The position numbers and the translations under genes were made by a program. Positions 38,101 to 47,270 of a DNA stretch of 64,000 bases are shown piece by piece. The stretch covers positions 47,390-111,389 of the forward strand of contig JAMFRU010000058.1 in assembly GCA_026224875.1 (NCBI GenBank), given 5' to 3'. Positions within the stretch are counted from its first letter, which is position 1. Each line of letters begins with the position of its first letter. The DNA comes from Acidocella sp. GTDB taxonomy: Bacteria; Pseudomonadota; Alphaproteobacteria; Acetobacterales; Acetobacteraceae. The notes under the pieces are model-generated. The model searched no databases. It saw nothing but the letters and a program-made list of their open reading frames with translations, and was not told the DNA's origin.

Positions 38101-38491
38101 GGCTCTGGGGGCATCGCCTGCGCTGTACCATGTGGATAATGCCATTCCGGATGCGCCGCGCGTGCGGGCCTTGCGTGAAGAGATTGTGCGGGTGGTCAGG
38201 GGGCGGGCTGCCAATCCGGAATGGATCGCGGGGATGATGCGGCATGATTATCGCGGGGCGGGCGAGATCAGCCGGGCACTGGACGGGTTGTATGCGTTTG
38301 CGGCGACCGTGCCGGGGCGGTTTGATGCGCAGTTCGAGCTGATGTTTGAAGCGACTTTGGGCAATGCGGCGGTGGATGAGTTTTTACGTCACGCCAACCC
38401 GGCGGCGCACGCGGCGATGCAGGAGCGGTTTCGCAACGCCGTGGCGCGGGGGCTTTGGCACAGCCGGCGCAACAGTGCGGCGCTGGCATGA
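35129..38491 (+). CDS. cobN: Cobaltochelatase subunit CobN
   Basis: 1120 aa; [54 protein letters not shown] and cob gene context. Confidence 0.95.
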   Translation: [1120 protein letters not shown]

Positions 38492-39630
38492 AGACCCGCG
38501 GCTGGTGCCCCGATTTATACACGCCGATGGCAGCGGGCGATGGGGTTTTGGTGCGCGTAAAACCAGAAGTGGCGGGGGTGAGTGCTGCGCAGCTGCGGAT
38601 GCTGGCCGATGCGGTGGAGAGTTGTGGGTCCGGGCGGGTGGAGATCACAAACCGGGGGAATTTTCAGGTACGCGGGCTCTCGGGTGAGACCGTGCCGGCA
38701 TTTGCCAAAGCGATGTTGGCGGCGGGGCTGGCCAGTGCCGATTCGGCGGTCGAGCGGCGGCGCAATATTTTGCTCCATGTCCCGGTTGAGCCCGAGATGC
38801 TGCGGATTGCGCGGGCGCTTGAGGCTTGGGTGAAGGCCGATGAGAGCCTGGTCGCCCTGCCGGGAAAATTTGGTTTTGCCGTGGGCGGGATGGGGGCGGA
38901 TATCAATGTGCTCCCGGGTGGTGTGGTGCTGCCGGGAGGGTATGCCACGGCGGTGGAGCCGGTCACGGCCGTGCAGGCGCTGACCCGGGCTTTTTTGCAT
39001 CTGGCCGGAACGGATGTGACACGTATGGCGACCTTGGTTGCGGCCGTTGGCGCGGAGGCGGTGTTTACCGAGGCGGGGCTGCCGATGCAGGTGGTTCAGC
39101 TGCCGGATGCCGTGCCGCAGGTTGGGCCGATGGCCGGCGGTTTTGGGCTCGGCGTGGGATTTGGTCAGCTGGATGCGGCGATACTGCGCGACGGGGCCGG
39201 GTTGGCGGAGCGATTTGGGGACGGCTGGCTGCGGACGACTAGTGCGCGCAGTCTTGTGGTAATGGGAACCGGCGATAATACCGATGCAATCGCCATAGAG
39301 GCTGAAGCCGCCGGTTTCATCATTGCGCCGGACGATGTGCGATTGCGGATTGTTGCCTGTGCTGGCCTGCCCGCCTGTCCGCAGGGGCTGGTGGATGCGC
39401 GGGCTGTCGCAACCCGGCTGGTGCCGCATTGGGCGGGGACCGGGGTGCTGCATGTTTCGGCTTGCTCCAAAGGCTGTGCGGTGCCCGGCGGGGCGGCGGT
39501 TACGTTGGTGGCGGAGGGGAAGACCTACAACGTGGTGCTGAACGGACGGGCGCGGGACGTGCCGGCAGTTGCCGGGCTCTCATTGGACGAAACGGTGCAA
39601 TGGATGCGAGAGAGGCGGCTGTGCCAATGA
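38488..39630 (+). CDS. cobG: Precorrin-3B synthase CobG
   Basis: Sulfite/nitrite reductase-like; RVEITNRGNFQVRGL, CAGLPACPQG and CSKGC iron-sulfur/siroheme motifs. Confidence 0.92.
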   Translation: MKTRGWCPDLYTPMAAGDGVLVRVKPEVAGVSAAQLRMLADAVESCGSGRVEITNRGNFQVRGLSGETVPAFAKAMLAAGLASADSAVERRRNILLHVPVEPEMLRIARALEAWVKADESLVALPGKFGFAVGGMGADINVLPGGVVLPGGYATAVEPVTAVQALTRAFLHLAGTDVTRMATLVAAVGAEAVFTEAGLPMQVVQLPDAVPQVGPMAGGFGLGVGFGQLDAAILRDGAGLAERFGDGWLRTTSARSLVVMGTGDNTDAIAIEAEAAGFIIAPDDVRLRIVACAGLPACPQGLVDARAVATRLVPHWAGTGVLHVSACSKGCAVPGGAAVTLVAEGKTYNVVLNGRARDVPAVAGLSLDETVQWMRERRLCQ

Positions 39631-39652
39631 GTGAGCGCGCGAGTGAGAACAC

Positions 39653-40276
39653 ATGAGAAACTATATCCGCGACGGTGCGGCGATTTATGCGGAGTCTTTT
39701 GCGACGATCCGGCGCGAGGCTGATCTGAGAGGGTTCTCGGCGGAGGAGGCGCGCGTCGTGGTGCGGATGATCCATGCCTGTGGTGTGGTCGATCTGCCAG
39801 GTGATGTGCGGTTTGGCGGCGGGTTTGTGGAAGCGGCCAGGGCGGCGCTGCTGGCAGGCGCGCCGGTGCTGTGTGACTCCGAGATGGTGGCGCATGGCAT
39901 AACGCGCGCGCGGCTGCCGGCGAAGAACGAGGTGATCTGCACTTTGCGCGCGGCGGAAACCCAGGCGCTTGCGGCGCGGATCGGCAACACCCGCTCGGCG
40001 GCGGCGCTCGATTTATGGGGCGAACGGATGGCGGGTGCGGTGGTTGCCATCGGCAATGCGCCGACGGCGTTGTTTCATCTGCTGGAATTGCTGGATGCGG
40101 GTGCAGCCCCGCCGGCGGCGATCATCGGTATTCCGGTGGGGTTTGTGGGGGCGGCGGAGTCTAAGGTGGCGCTCGCGGCTGACAGCCGTGTGCCGTTCGT
40201 GATCGTGCAAGGCCGGCGCGGCGGGAGTGCGATGGCGGCAGCGGCCGTAAATGCGCTGGCGAGCGAGGCGGAATAA
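39653..40276 (+). CDS. cobH: Precorrin-8X methylmutase CobH
   Basis: YIRDGAAIYAESFATIRREADL, VVRMIHACGVVDLPGDVRF, PTALFHLLELLDAGAAPPAAIIGIPVGFVGAAESK. Confidence 0.95.
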   Translation: MRNYIRDGAAIYAESFATIRREADLRGFSAEEARVVVRMIHACGVVDLPGDVRFGGGFVEAARAALLAGAPVLCDSEMVAHGITRARLPAKNEVICTLRAAETQALAARIGNTRSAAALDLWGERMAGAVVAIGNAPTALFHLLELLDAGAAPPAAIIGIPVGFVGAAESKVALAADSRVPFVIVQGRRGGSAMAAAAVNALASEAE

Positions 40277-40995
40277 TGCCGGAGGGGCGGTTTTATATTC
40301 TGGGGCTAGGGCCTGGTGACCCTGAATTGATGACGCTCAAAGCCGCGCGCATCTTGGGCCAGGTGCCGGTTGTGGCGTTTTTCGCGAAACGAGGGCGTGT
40401 AGGCCATGCGCGCACCATCGTGGATGGGCAGTTGCGCAAGGATGCCGAGGAGCTGCGCCTGGAATATCCTTTTACCACCGAGGTTGATGTGGCGAGTCCG
40501 CGTTACCTGGCGGAGATGGGCGTGTTTTATGAGGCCTGTGCGGATAAGCTACGGGAGCATTTGCAGGAAGGCCGGGATGTTGCGCTGCTGTGCGAAGGGG
40601 ACCCGTTTCTCTACGGCTCGGCGATGTATTTGTTCGACCGGCTGGAGGGCGCGGAAATTGTTCCGGGCGTGAGTGGTATGAGCGGATGCTGGAGCCGCGC
40701 TGGTGTGCCGATGGTGCATGGCGATGATGTGCTGGCCGTGCTGCCCGGCACGCTGGATGAAGAAACATTGACTGCCCGCTTAAAACTTTGCGATGCGGCG
40801 GTGTTGATGAAGGTTGGGCGCAACTTGCCGAAAATCTGCGATGCGCTGCGTGCGGCCGGGCTGTTCGAGCGGGCAGTTTATATCGAGCGCGGGACGATGG
40901 CGGATGAGCTGGTGATAAAACTGGCCGATCGCGGGGACGGCCCGGCGCCGTATTTCTCGATGGTGCTGGTGCCGGGGCGGCAACGCGCGCGATGA
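40276..40995 (+). CDS. cobI: Precorrin-2 C20-methyltransferase CobI
   Basis: YILGLGPGDPELMTLKAARIL; LCEGDPFLYGSAMYLFDRL; VPGVSGMSGCWSRAGVPM. Confidence 0.94.
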   Translation: MPEGRFYILGLGPGDPELMTLKAARILGQVPVVAFFAKRGRVGHARTIVDGQLRKDAEELRLEYPFTTEVDVASPRYLAEMGVFYEACADKLREHLQEGRDVALLCEGDPFLYGSAMYLFDRLEGAEIVPGVSGMSGCWSRAGVPMVHGDDVLAVLPGTLDEETLTARLKLCDAAVLMKVGRNLPKICDALRAAGLFERAVYIERGTMADELVIKLADRGDGPAPYFSMVLVPGRQRAR

Positions 40996-41744
40996 GCGGG
41001 AAATTATTCATCATTGGTCTTGGGCCAGGGGATGCGGCGATGCTGACACCGCAAGCCGCAAACGCGCTGGCACAGGCAACTGATCTGGTGGGCTACGGGC
41101 CTTATGTGGTGCGCGCGCCGGAGCGGGTAGGGCAGATACGGCACATATCCGATAATCGCGAGGAGCTGGACCGGGCCCGGCATGCGCTGGAGATGGCAGC
41201 GGCGGGGCGTGTGGTCGCCGTACTTTCCGCCGGCGATGCGGGTGTGTTCGGCATGGCGAGTGCTGTGTTTGAGGCGATTGATAAAGGCGAACCGGCATGG
41301 CGGGGGCTGGAGGTTGAGGTGGTTGCCGGGGTTTCCGCCATGTTCGCGGCGGCGGCCCGGGTGGGGGCGTTTTTGGGGCATGATTTTTGCGCCATCTCGC
41401 TCTCCGACAATTTGAAACCCTGGGCGTTGGTGCTGCAAAGATTGCGGGTAGCGGCTGAGGCTGGGTTCGCGATGGCATTGTACAATCCACACTCCGGGGC
41501 GCGGCCCTGGCAGCTGAATGCGGCTTTTGAAGTGCTGCGTGAAATTCTGCCGCCGGCGACGCCGGTGGTGTTTGCTACCGCAGTAAGCCGGGCGGATGAG
41601 CGGGTTTATATTACGACGCTGGCGGAGGCGGAATCTTCGCGCGCCGATATGCGTACGCTGGTGCTGGTAGGTACGGCGGAAACCAAGCTCGTCGAGCGGC
41701 CTGGGCGGGAGCCCTGGGTTTATGCGCCCCGGAGCGTAGCGTGA
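40992..41744 (+). CDS. cobJ: Precorrin-3B C17-methyltransferase CobJ
   Basis: FIIGLGPGDAAMLTPQAANAL; VLSAGDAGVFGMASAVFEA; LYNPHSGARPWQL. Confidence 0.94.
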   Translation: MSGKLFIIGLGPGDAAMLTPQAANALAQATDLVGYGPYVVRAPERVGQIRHISDNREELDRARHALEMAAAGRVVAVLSAGDAGVFGMASAVFEAIDKGEPAWRGLEVEVVAGVSAMFAAAARVGAFLGHDFCAISLSDNLKPWALVLQRLRVAAEAGFAMALYNPHSGARPWQLNAAFEVLREILPPATPVVFATAVSRADERVYITTLAEAESSRADMRTLVLVGTAETKLVERPGREPWVYAPRSVA

Positions 41745-42502
41745 TGCAGAGTTTCGAGCCACGCGAGCGCGCCCGGCGCATCCCCGGTTTTTACGGCGTT
41801 GAGGCCGGTGACATCCGGCCATTCCGGCCGTGCAACCATGATGACCGGCAAACCCAGCGCCCGCGCGGCGTGCAGTTTCGATTCAGTGGCGGTACCGCCC
41901 GAATTTTTCGTAACGATCACCTCGATGCGATGTTCGGCAAGCAACTGCTGGTCCTCGATTTGCGTGAACGGCCCGCGCGCGGTGACGATTTTTGCGCGCG
42001 GCGGCAGGGTTTCGGGTGGCGGAGCATCGACGCTGCGGATGAGGTAATCGTGCCATGGCGTGGCGGCGAAGGGGGCGAGGTCTTTTCGGCCGATTGTCAG
42101 CAGGACACGGCGCGGGCTGTTGCCCAGAGCGGCGGCGGCCTTGGTCATGCCGGCCACCTCGCGCCAGTTGTCGCCTTGTTTGGCCTGCCAGGCGGGGCGC
42201 TCGATAAAAAGCAGCGGGATTTGCGTGGCACGTCCGGCGGCGGTGGCATTGGCGCGCATCTGCACGGCGAAGGGGTGGGTGGCGATAATCAGCGCCTGGA
42301 TGTTCTGCTCTTCGATATAGCTGGTGAGGCCCGCGACCCCGCCGAAACCGCCGCTGCGCCAGGGAATGTCCGGCAGGCGCGGCGAAGCGGTAACGCCGGC
42401 CAGCGAGAGCATCGGACTGAAACGCGAATTGCCCGCCAGCAGCCCGGCCAAAGCGGAGGCTTCGCCGGTGCCGCCCAGGATGAGGATTTTTAACGGTGGC
42501 AT
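41720..42502 (-). CDS. cobK: Precorrin-6A reductase CobK
   Basis: ILILGGTGEASALAGLLAG, ATHPFAVQMRANATAAG, VTKNSGGTATESKLHAARALGLPVIMVARP. Confidence 0.93.
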   Translation of the reverse strand: MPPLKILILGGTGEASALAGLLAGNSRFSPMLSLAGVTASPRLPDIPWRSGGFGGVAGLTSYIEEQNIQALIIATHPFAVQMRANATAAGRATQIPLLFIERPAWQAKQGDNWREVAGMTKAAAALGNSPRRVLLTIGRKDLAPFAATPWHDYLIRSVDAPPPETLPPRAKIVTARGPFTQIEDQQLLAEHRIEVIVTKNSGGTATESKLHAARALGLPVIMVARPEWPDVTGLNAVKTGDAPGALAWLETLHHATLRGA

Positions 42503-43737
42503 TGCCTAGCAATACCGACCTCCCGGCCGCGCCGCCATGGCTGACCATTTTGGGCATTGGCGAAGATGGCCCCGATGGGCTGAGTTCTCCGGCGCGGTTG
42601 CTGTTGGGGCAGGCGCGCCTGGTGGTGGGTGGGGCGCGGCATCTGGCACTGGCGGACCGGCTCATCCAAGGCGAGCGCATGGCTTGGCCGAGCCCGATGG
42701 CCGGCGGCGTGGCGGCAATTCTCGCGCGGCGTCCGGCGCCGGTAGTAGTGCTGGCGTCTGGCGATCCTTTTTTTGACGGCGTGGGGGTGATGTTGGCGGC
42801 GGCCGTGCCATTGGGCGAATTTTTGTCGATCCCGGCGGCCTCATCGGTGTCGCTGGCGTTGTCCCGGCTCGGTTGGTCCATGCGGCGGACGGCGAATATT
42901 TCCCTCTGCGGGCGGCCGCTCGCGGCTTTGGCCCCGCTGCTGCAGCCTGGGCGCAATGTTTTGGCGTTTTCGGCAGATGCCACGACGCCGGCGGCCGTTG
43001 CCGGGTATTTATGTGAGCGCGGGTTCGGGGCTTCGCGTCTGCATGTGCTGGAGGCGCTTGGCGGGCCACGGGAGAGAGTGCGCACGGCATTGGCGGCGGG
43101 GTTTGACCTTGCAGAGTGCCATCCGCTCAACCTGGTGGCGATAGAGGTGGTGGCGGGGCCGGATGCGCAGGTGATCCCGCTCAGCACCGGGCTGCCGGAT
43201 GACATGTTCGAGCATGACGGGCAGATCACCAAGCGGGAAATCCGTGCCGTGACGCTCTCGGCGCTGGCGCCACGGGCGGGCGAAATACTATGGGATGTCG
43301 GCTGCGGATCGGGTTCGATTGCGATTGAATGGATGCTGCGCCACCCTGAGAACATGGCCTATGGCGTGGAATCCGACCCCGCGCGGGCGGCACGGATTGC
43401 CCGCAATGCGGTGATGCTCGGCGTGCCGGGGCTGCGGGTGGTGGAAGGACGTGCGCCGGAGGTGCTGGCGGATTTACCGCCGCCCGATGCGGTGTTTTTG
43501 GGCGGAGGTGCGCACCTGCCGGGGATGATCGAGACGTGCTGGCATGCGCTGCGGCCGGGCGGCAGGCTGCTTGCCAATGCGGTGGTGATCGAGACCGAGG
43601 CTGCGCTGTTTGCGGCGGTGCAGAAATATGGCGGCACGCTGACGCGGCTTTCGGTTGAGCGGCTGGATAATATCGGCACGCTGCATGGGTTCCGGCCCGG
43701 CATGACTGTGACGCAATGGGCGGCGGTGAAAGCATGA
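42496..43737 (+). CDS. cobL: Precorrin-6Y C5,15-methyltransferase (decarboxylating) CobL
   Basis: CbiE-like half (TILGIGEDGPDGLSSPAR) fused to CbiT-like half (ILWDVGCGSGSIAIEWML). Confidence 0.95.
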   Translation: MALPSNTDLPAAPPWLTILGIGEDGPDGLSSPARLLLGQARLVVGGARHLALADRLIQGERMAWPSPMAGGVAAILARRPAPVVVLASGDPFFDGVGVMLAAAVPLGEFLSIPAASSVSLALSRLGWSMRRTANISLCGRPLAALAPLLQPGRNVLAFSADATTPAAVAGYLCERGFGASRLHVLEALGGPRERVRTALAAGFDLAECHPLNLVAIEVVAGPDAQVIPLSTGLPDDMFEHDGQITKREIRAVTLSALAPRAGEILWDVGCGSGSIAIEWMLRHPENMAYGVESDPARAARIARNAVMLGVPGLRVVEGRAPEVLADLPPPDAVFLGGGAHLPGMIETCWHALRPGGRLLANAVVIETEAALFAAVQKYGGTLTRLSVERLDNIGTLHGFRPGMTVTQWAAVKA

Positions 43738-44090
43738 TCGTCGCGGGGGTGGGATTTTCCACTGGGGCGCTGGCGGAAGATATTGTGGCGGTGGTGCAAG
43801 CGGCGGGTGTGGCGGCACAGGTGTTGGCGGCGCCGGATTTTAAGGACAGCGCGGCATTGCATGCGGCGGCGAAGGCATTGGCACTGCCGTTGGTGCTGAT
43901 TACCCGTGCCGCACTTGAGGAGGTGCAGCCGCGCTGTGCCAATTTTTCGGACCGGGCCGAGGCAGCGGTGGGGCTGGCCAGCGTGGCGGAGGCTTGTGCG
44001 CTGGCAGGGGCGGGGCCGAACAGCCGGTTGCTTGTCGCGCGGATATCGAAGGGTCGCGCGACTTGTGCGCTGGCGGAGGGGTTTGAATGA
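43734..44090 (+). CDS. cobE: CobE / CbiG C-terminal-like cobalamin biosynthesis protein
   Basis: [23 protein letters not shown]...[38 protein letters not shown]. Confidence 0.86.
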   Translation: MIVAGVGFSTGALAEDIVAVVQAAGVAAQVLAAPDFKDSAALHAAAKALALPLVLITRAALEEVQPRCANFSDRAEAAVGLASVAEACALAGAGPNSRLLVARISKGRATCALAEGFE

Positions 44091-44833
44091 CAGTGCATTT
44101 CATCGGCGCGGGGCCGGGGGCGGCGGATCTGATCACGTTACGTGGCCGGAACCTGCTGCGGAGCTGCCCGGTCTGCCTTTATGCCGGCTCCATCGTACCG
44201 CCGGAATTGCTGGCGCATTGCCCGGAGGGCGCGCGGCTGGTGGATACGGCATCGCTGGACCTTGACCAGATCGAGGCGGAGTACGTGCGCGCCGAGGCTG
44301 AGGGCCAAGATGTGGCGCGGCTGCATTCGGGGGATTTATCCATTTATAGCGCCGTGGCCGAGCAAATGCGGCGGCTGCAACGGCTGGGCATTGCTTATAC
44401 GCTTACCCCTGGCGTGCCTGCGTTTGCCGCCGCTGCTGCGGCTCTGGGGCGGGAGCTGACCGTGCCGGCGCTGGCGCAGAGCGTGGTGCTGACCAGGCTT
44501 TCGGGCCGCGCTTCCGCTATGCCGCCTAGCGAAACGCTGGCAGCTTTTGCCGTGACGGGGGCGACGCTGGCGATCCATCTGGCGATCCACCGGCTGGACG
44601 AGATCGTGGCCACGCTAAAACCATTTTATGGCGCGGATTGCCCGGTGGCGGTGATGGTGCGGGTGAGCTGGCCGGACGAGCAGGTTTTTAGGGGCACTTT
44701 GGACGATATCTGCGGCGTGGTGGCGGGCGTTGAACGGACAGCGCTGATACTGGTCGGGCGGGCGTTGGCGCCGGAAGATTTCCGGGAGAGTGCTTTGTAC
44801 GATCCGGATTACACGCGGCGGTTCCGCGTATGA
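44087..44833 (+). CDS. cobM: Precorrin-4 C11-methyltransferase CobM
   Basis: [59 protein letters not shown]. Confidence 0.95.
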   Translation: MTVHFIGAGPGAADLITLRGRNLLRSCPVCLYAGSIVPPELLAHCPEGARLVDTASLDLDQIEAEYVRAEAEGQDVARLHSGDLSIYSAVAEQMRRLQRLGIAYTLTPGVPAFAAAAAALGRELTVPALAQSVVLTRLSGRASAMPPSETLAAFAVTGATLAIHLAIHRLDEIVATLKPFYGADCPVAVMVRVSWPDEQVFRGTLDDICGVVAGVERTALILVGRALAPEDFRESALYDPDYTRRFRV

Positions 44834-45909
44834 GCGGGAGCAAAACCAGAGCTTCCCTGCAATTGCCCCTTGCGATCGAACAGCAGGATTTCGAGTTCCA
44901 TGCCGGTATCTTCCAGCACGGCCGCGGCTACTTCCCAGGCTTGCGCGGCAATGGCGTCGCCCAGCGCGGTGCCGTGTGCGGCGGCCAGCTCGAAAGCCTC
45001 GGCGGCGGTGTTGGCGTGGCGGATTTTTGCGGCGATGTCCGGGTGGCACCCGGCGGTTTCAGCCATAATGGCGAGGGCTGGAAAATCCACCTCGCCGCGT
45101 TTGGAGTGCAGATCCAGCCGGCCTTGCGCGAGCTTGGTCATTTTCGCCACCCCGCCGGCGATGGTGACGCGAGGGATGGGGTGGGATTTGAGATATTTGA
45201 GCGTGCCACCGACGAAATCACCCATGTCGAGCAAAGCTGTCTCGGGCAGGTGGTGCAAAGCGCGGACGGCCTGCTCGGAAGTATTCCCGGTGCTGCCAGC
45301 GACATGGGTGAGGCCGGAAGCACGCGCGACATCGATGCCGCGGTGGATGGAATGTATCCAGGCGGAGCAGGAATAGGGGATGACGATTCCGGTGGTGCCA
45401 AGGATGGAGAGCCCGCCCACGATGCCAAGACGGCCGTTCAGCGTGCGCGTGGCCAGGACCTCGCCGCCGGGTATGGAGATTTCCACCGTGACGTCGCAAG
45501 GGTTGGCGAGTTCCATGATGGCGGCGGTGATCATCTGGCGCGGCACGGGGTTGATGGCGGGCTCGCCGGGCGGGATGGCGAGGCCGGGGCGGGTAACCGT
45601 GCCGACGCCGGGGCCGGCGCGGAACGTTATACCAGTGCCGGGGGGTGCCAAGGTGATGGTGACCCGGATCAGCGCGCCATGGGTGACATCCGGGTCGTCC
45701 CCCGCATCCTTCACCACCGCAACGGTGGCTGTGGTGGCGGTGTGAGTCCATTCGGCGAGGGCGAAGGCAGCGATTTTCCCGCCGGGGAGGGTGATTTCAA
45801 CCGGGTCCGGGAAGTGGCCGGTGAGGATTGCGGCGTAGGCAGCCTTGGCCGCCGCCGTCGCGCAAGCACCGGTCGTCCAGCCGCAGCGCAGCGAGGGTTC
45901 GGCTTCCAT
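44809..45909 (-). CDS. cbiD: Cobalt-precorrin-5B (C1)-methyltransferase CbiD
   Basis: [54 protein letters not shown]. Confidence 0.94.
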   Translation of the reverse strand: MEAEPSLRCGWTTGACATAAAKAAYAAILTGHFPDPVEITLPGGKIAAFALAEWTHTATTATVAVVKDAGDDPDVTHGALIRVTITLAPPGTGITFRAGPGVGTVTRPGLAIPPGEPAINPVPRQMITAAIMELANPCDVTVEISIPGGEVLATRTLNGRLGIVGGLSILGTTGIVIPYSCSAWIHSIHRGIDVARASGLTHVAGSTGNTSEQAVRALHHLPETALLDMGDFVGGTLKYLKSHPIPRVTIAGGVAKMTKLAQGRLDLHSKRGEVDFPALAIMAETAGCHPDIAAKIRHANTAAEAFELAAAHGTALGDAIAAQAWEVAAAVLEDTGMELEILLFDRKGQLQGSSGFAPAHTRNRRV

Positions 45910-45947
45910 GTGGGTTGGTATACGAATTGTTACCGGCGGGGGGAAGC

Positions 45948-47270
45948 GTGAGGGGGTTCATCATCGGTGCGCCGCGTTCGGGCAGTGGCAAGACCACGCT
46001 GACTTTGGCGCTGCTGGCGGCGGCGCGGCGGCGGGGGATTGCCGTGCGCGCGGCCAAATCCGGGCCGGATTATATCGACCCGGCGTTTCATGAGGCAGCA
46101 ACGGGTTATCCCAGTTTCAATCTGGATAGCTGGGCGATGGATAAGGGCCAGCTTGGCGTCGTGGTGGGTTATGCGGCGTCTGGGGCGGTGGTGCTGGTCA
46201 TTGAATCCTCGATGGGGTTGTTTGACGGCGTGGCCGGGCCGGACGGGCGCACCGGGGCGGGGGCGGATCTGGCGGCGGGGCTGGGACTGCCGGTGGTGCT
46301 GATCCTCGATGTATCGGGGCATTCGCAGACAGCCGCGGCGGTGGCGCGGGGGTTTGTGGGGCATGTGCCGGGGGTGAATATTGCCGGGGTAGTGCTGAAC
46401 CGGGTGGCGAGCGAGCGGCACCGGCTGGGTGTGGTTGAGGCGATGGTGAAGGTGGGCATGCCGGTGCTCGGGTCGATCCCGCGTGATGCGGTGGCAGCAC
46501 TCCCTGAGCGGCATCTGGGGTTGGTGCAGGCGCTGGAGCACCCGGATTTGCCCGCGCAGCTGGAGCGGTTGGCGGATATGGCGGAAGCCTGCCTGGATGT
46601 GCCTGCGATTTTTGCTCTGGGAGGAGCATTTGCGCCCGGCGTTGCCGGCAGCACGGTATTGCCGCCGCCGGGGCAGCGCGTGGCGATGGCACGGGATGAG
46701 GCGTTCAGCTTCATCTACGCCCATTTGCTGGAGGGCTGGCGGCGGGCTGGGAGCGAAATTATGTTTTTCTCGCCGCTGAATGATGAGGCGCCGCCAGTGG
46801 ATTGCGATAGCTGCTGGCTGCCGGGTGGATATCCGGAGTTGCATGCGGGGCGGCTGGCGTCGGCGTTGCGTTTTAAAGCCGGGCTCGCTGCATTTGCGGA
46901 GAGCCGGCCAGTGCATGGCGAATGTGGCGGCTACATGGTGCTGGGCGAAACCCTGCAAAGCGCTGACGGGCAGGTTCACGCGATGGCGGGGCTGCTAAGC
47001 CATGAAACGAGTTTTGCCAAGCGGAAGATGAATTTAGGTTATCGCCAGGCGGTGATGTTGGCGGACAGCCCGCTGGGGCCGAAAGGCGCGCATGTGCGCG
47101 GGCATGAGTTTCATTACGCCGCCGTAGTAATGCCGGGCACGGATGTGCCGCTGGCGGCATTGCGTGATGGCTTGGGCAATGTGATTGGGCCCAGCGGGGC
47201 CAAACGCGGGCAGGTGAGCGGGGCGTTTTTTCATGCCATCGCCGCCGGTGGCGAGGATGTGTTGGCATGA
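45948..47270 (+). CDS. cobB: Hydrogenobyrinate a,c-diamide synthase CobB
   Basis: FIIGAPRSGSGKTTLTLALLAAARRRG, AAKSGPDYIDPAFHEAATG, GGYPELHAGRLA, HGECGGYMVLGE; GTG start at 45948 likely. Confidence 0.94.
   Translation: MRGFIIGAPRSGSGKTTLTLALLAAARRRGIAVRAAKSGPDYIDPAFHEAATGYPSFNLDSWAMDKGQLGVVVGYAASGAVVLVIESSMGLFDGVAGPDGRTGAGADLAAGLGLPVVLILDVSGHSQTAAAVARGFVGHVPGVNIAGVVLNRVASERHRLGVVEAMVKVGMPVLGSIPRDAVAALPERHLGLVQALEHPDLPAQLERLADMAEACLDVPAIFALGGAFAPGVAGSTVLPPPGQRVAMARDEAFSFIYAHLLEGWRRAGSEIMFFSPLNDEAPPVDCDSCWLPGGYPELHAGRLASALRFKAGLAAFAESRPVHGECGGYMVLGETLQSADGQVHAMAGLLSHETSFAKRKMNLGYRQAVMLADSPLGPKGAHVRGHEFHYAAVVMPGTDVPLAALRDGLGNVIGPSGAKRGQVSGAFFHAIAAGGEDVLA

Noticed and set aside
37181-38245. 354-aa minus-strand ORF opposite cobN
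   Set aside because: Antisense shadow of cobN
41883-43355. 490-aa minus-strand ORF across cobK/cobL
   Set aside because: Low-complexity Arg/Pro/Ser-rich shadow frame opposite cobL and out of frame with cobK; typical of GC-rich coding DNA
44830-45951. 373-aa plus-strand ORF opposite cbiD
   Set aside because: Gly/Asp-rich antisense shadow of cbiD without recognisable motifs
45930-46979. 349-aa minus-strand ORF opposite cobB
   Set aside because: Arg/His/Pro-rich shadow frame; cobB is clearly the real gene
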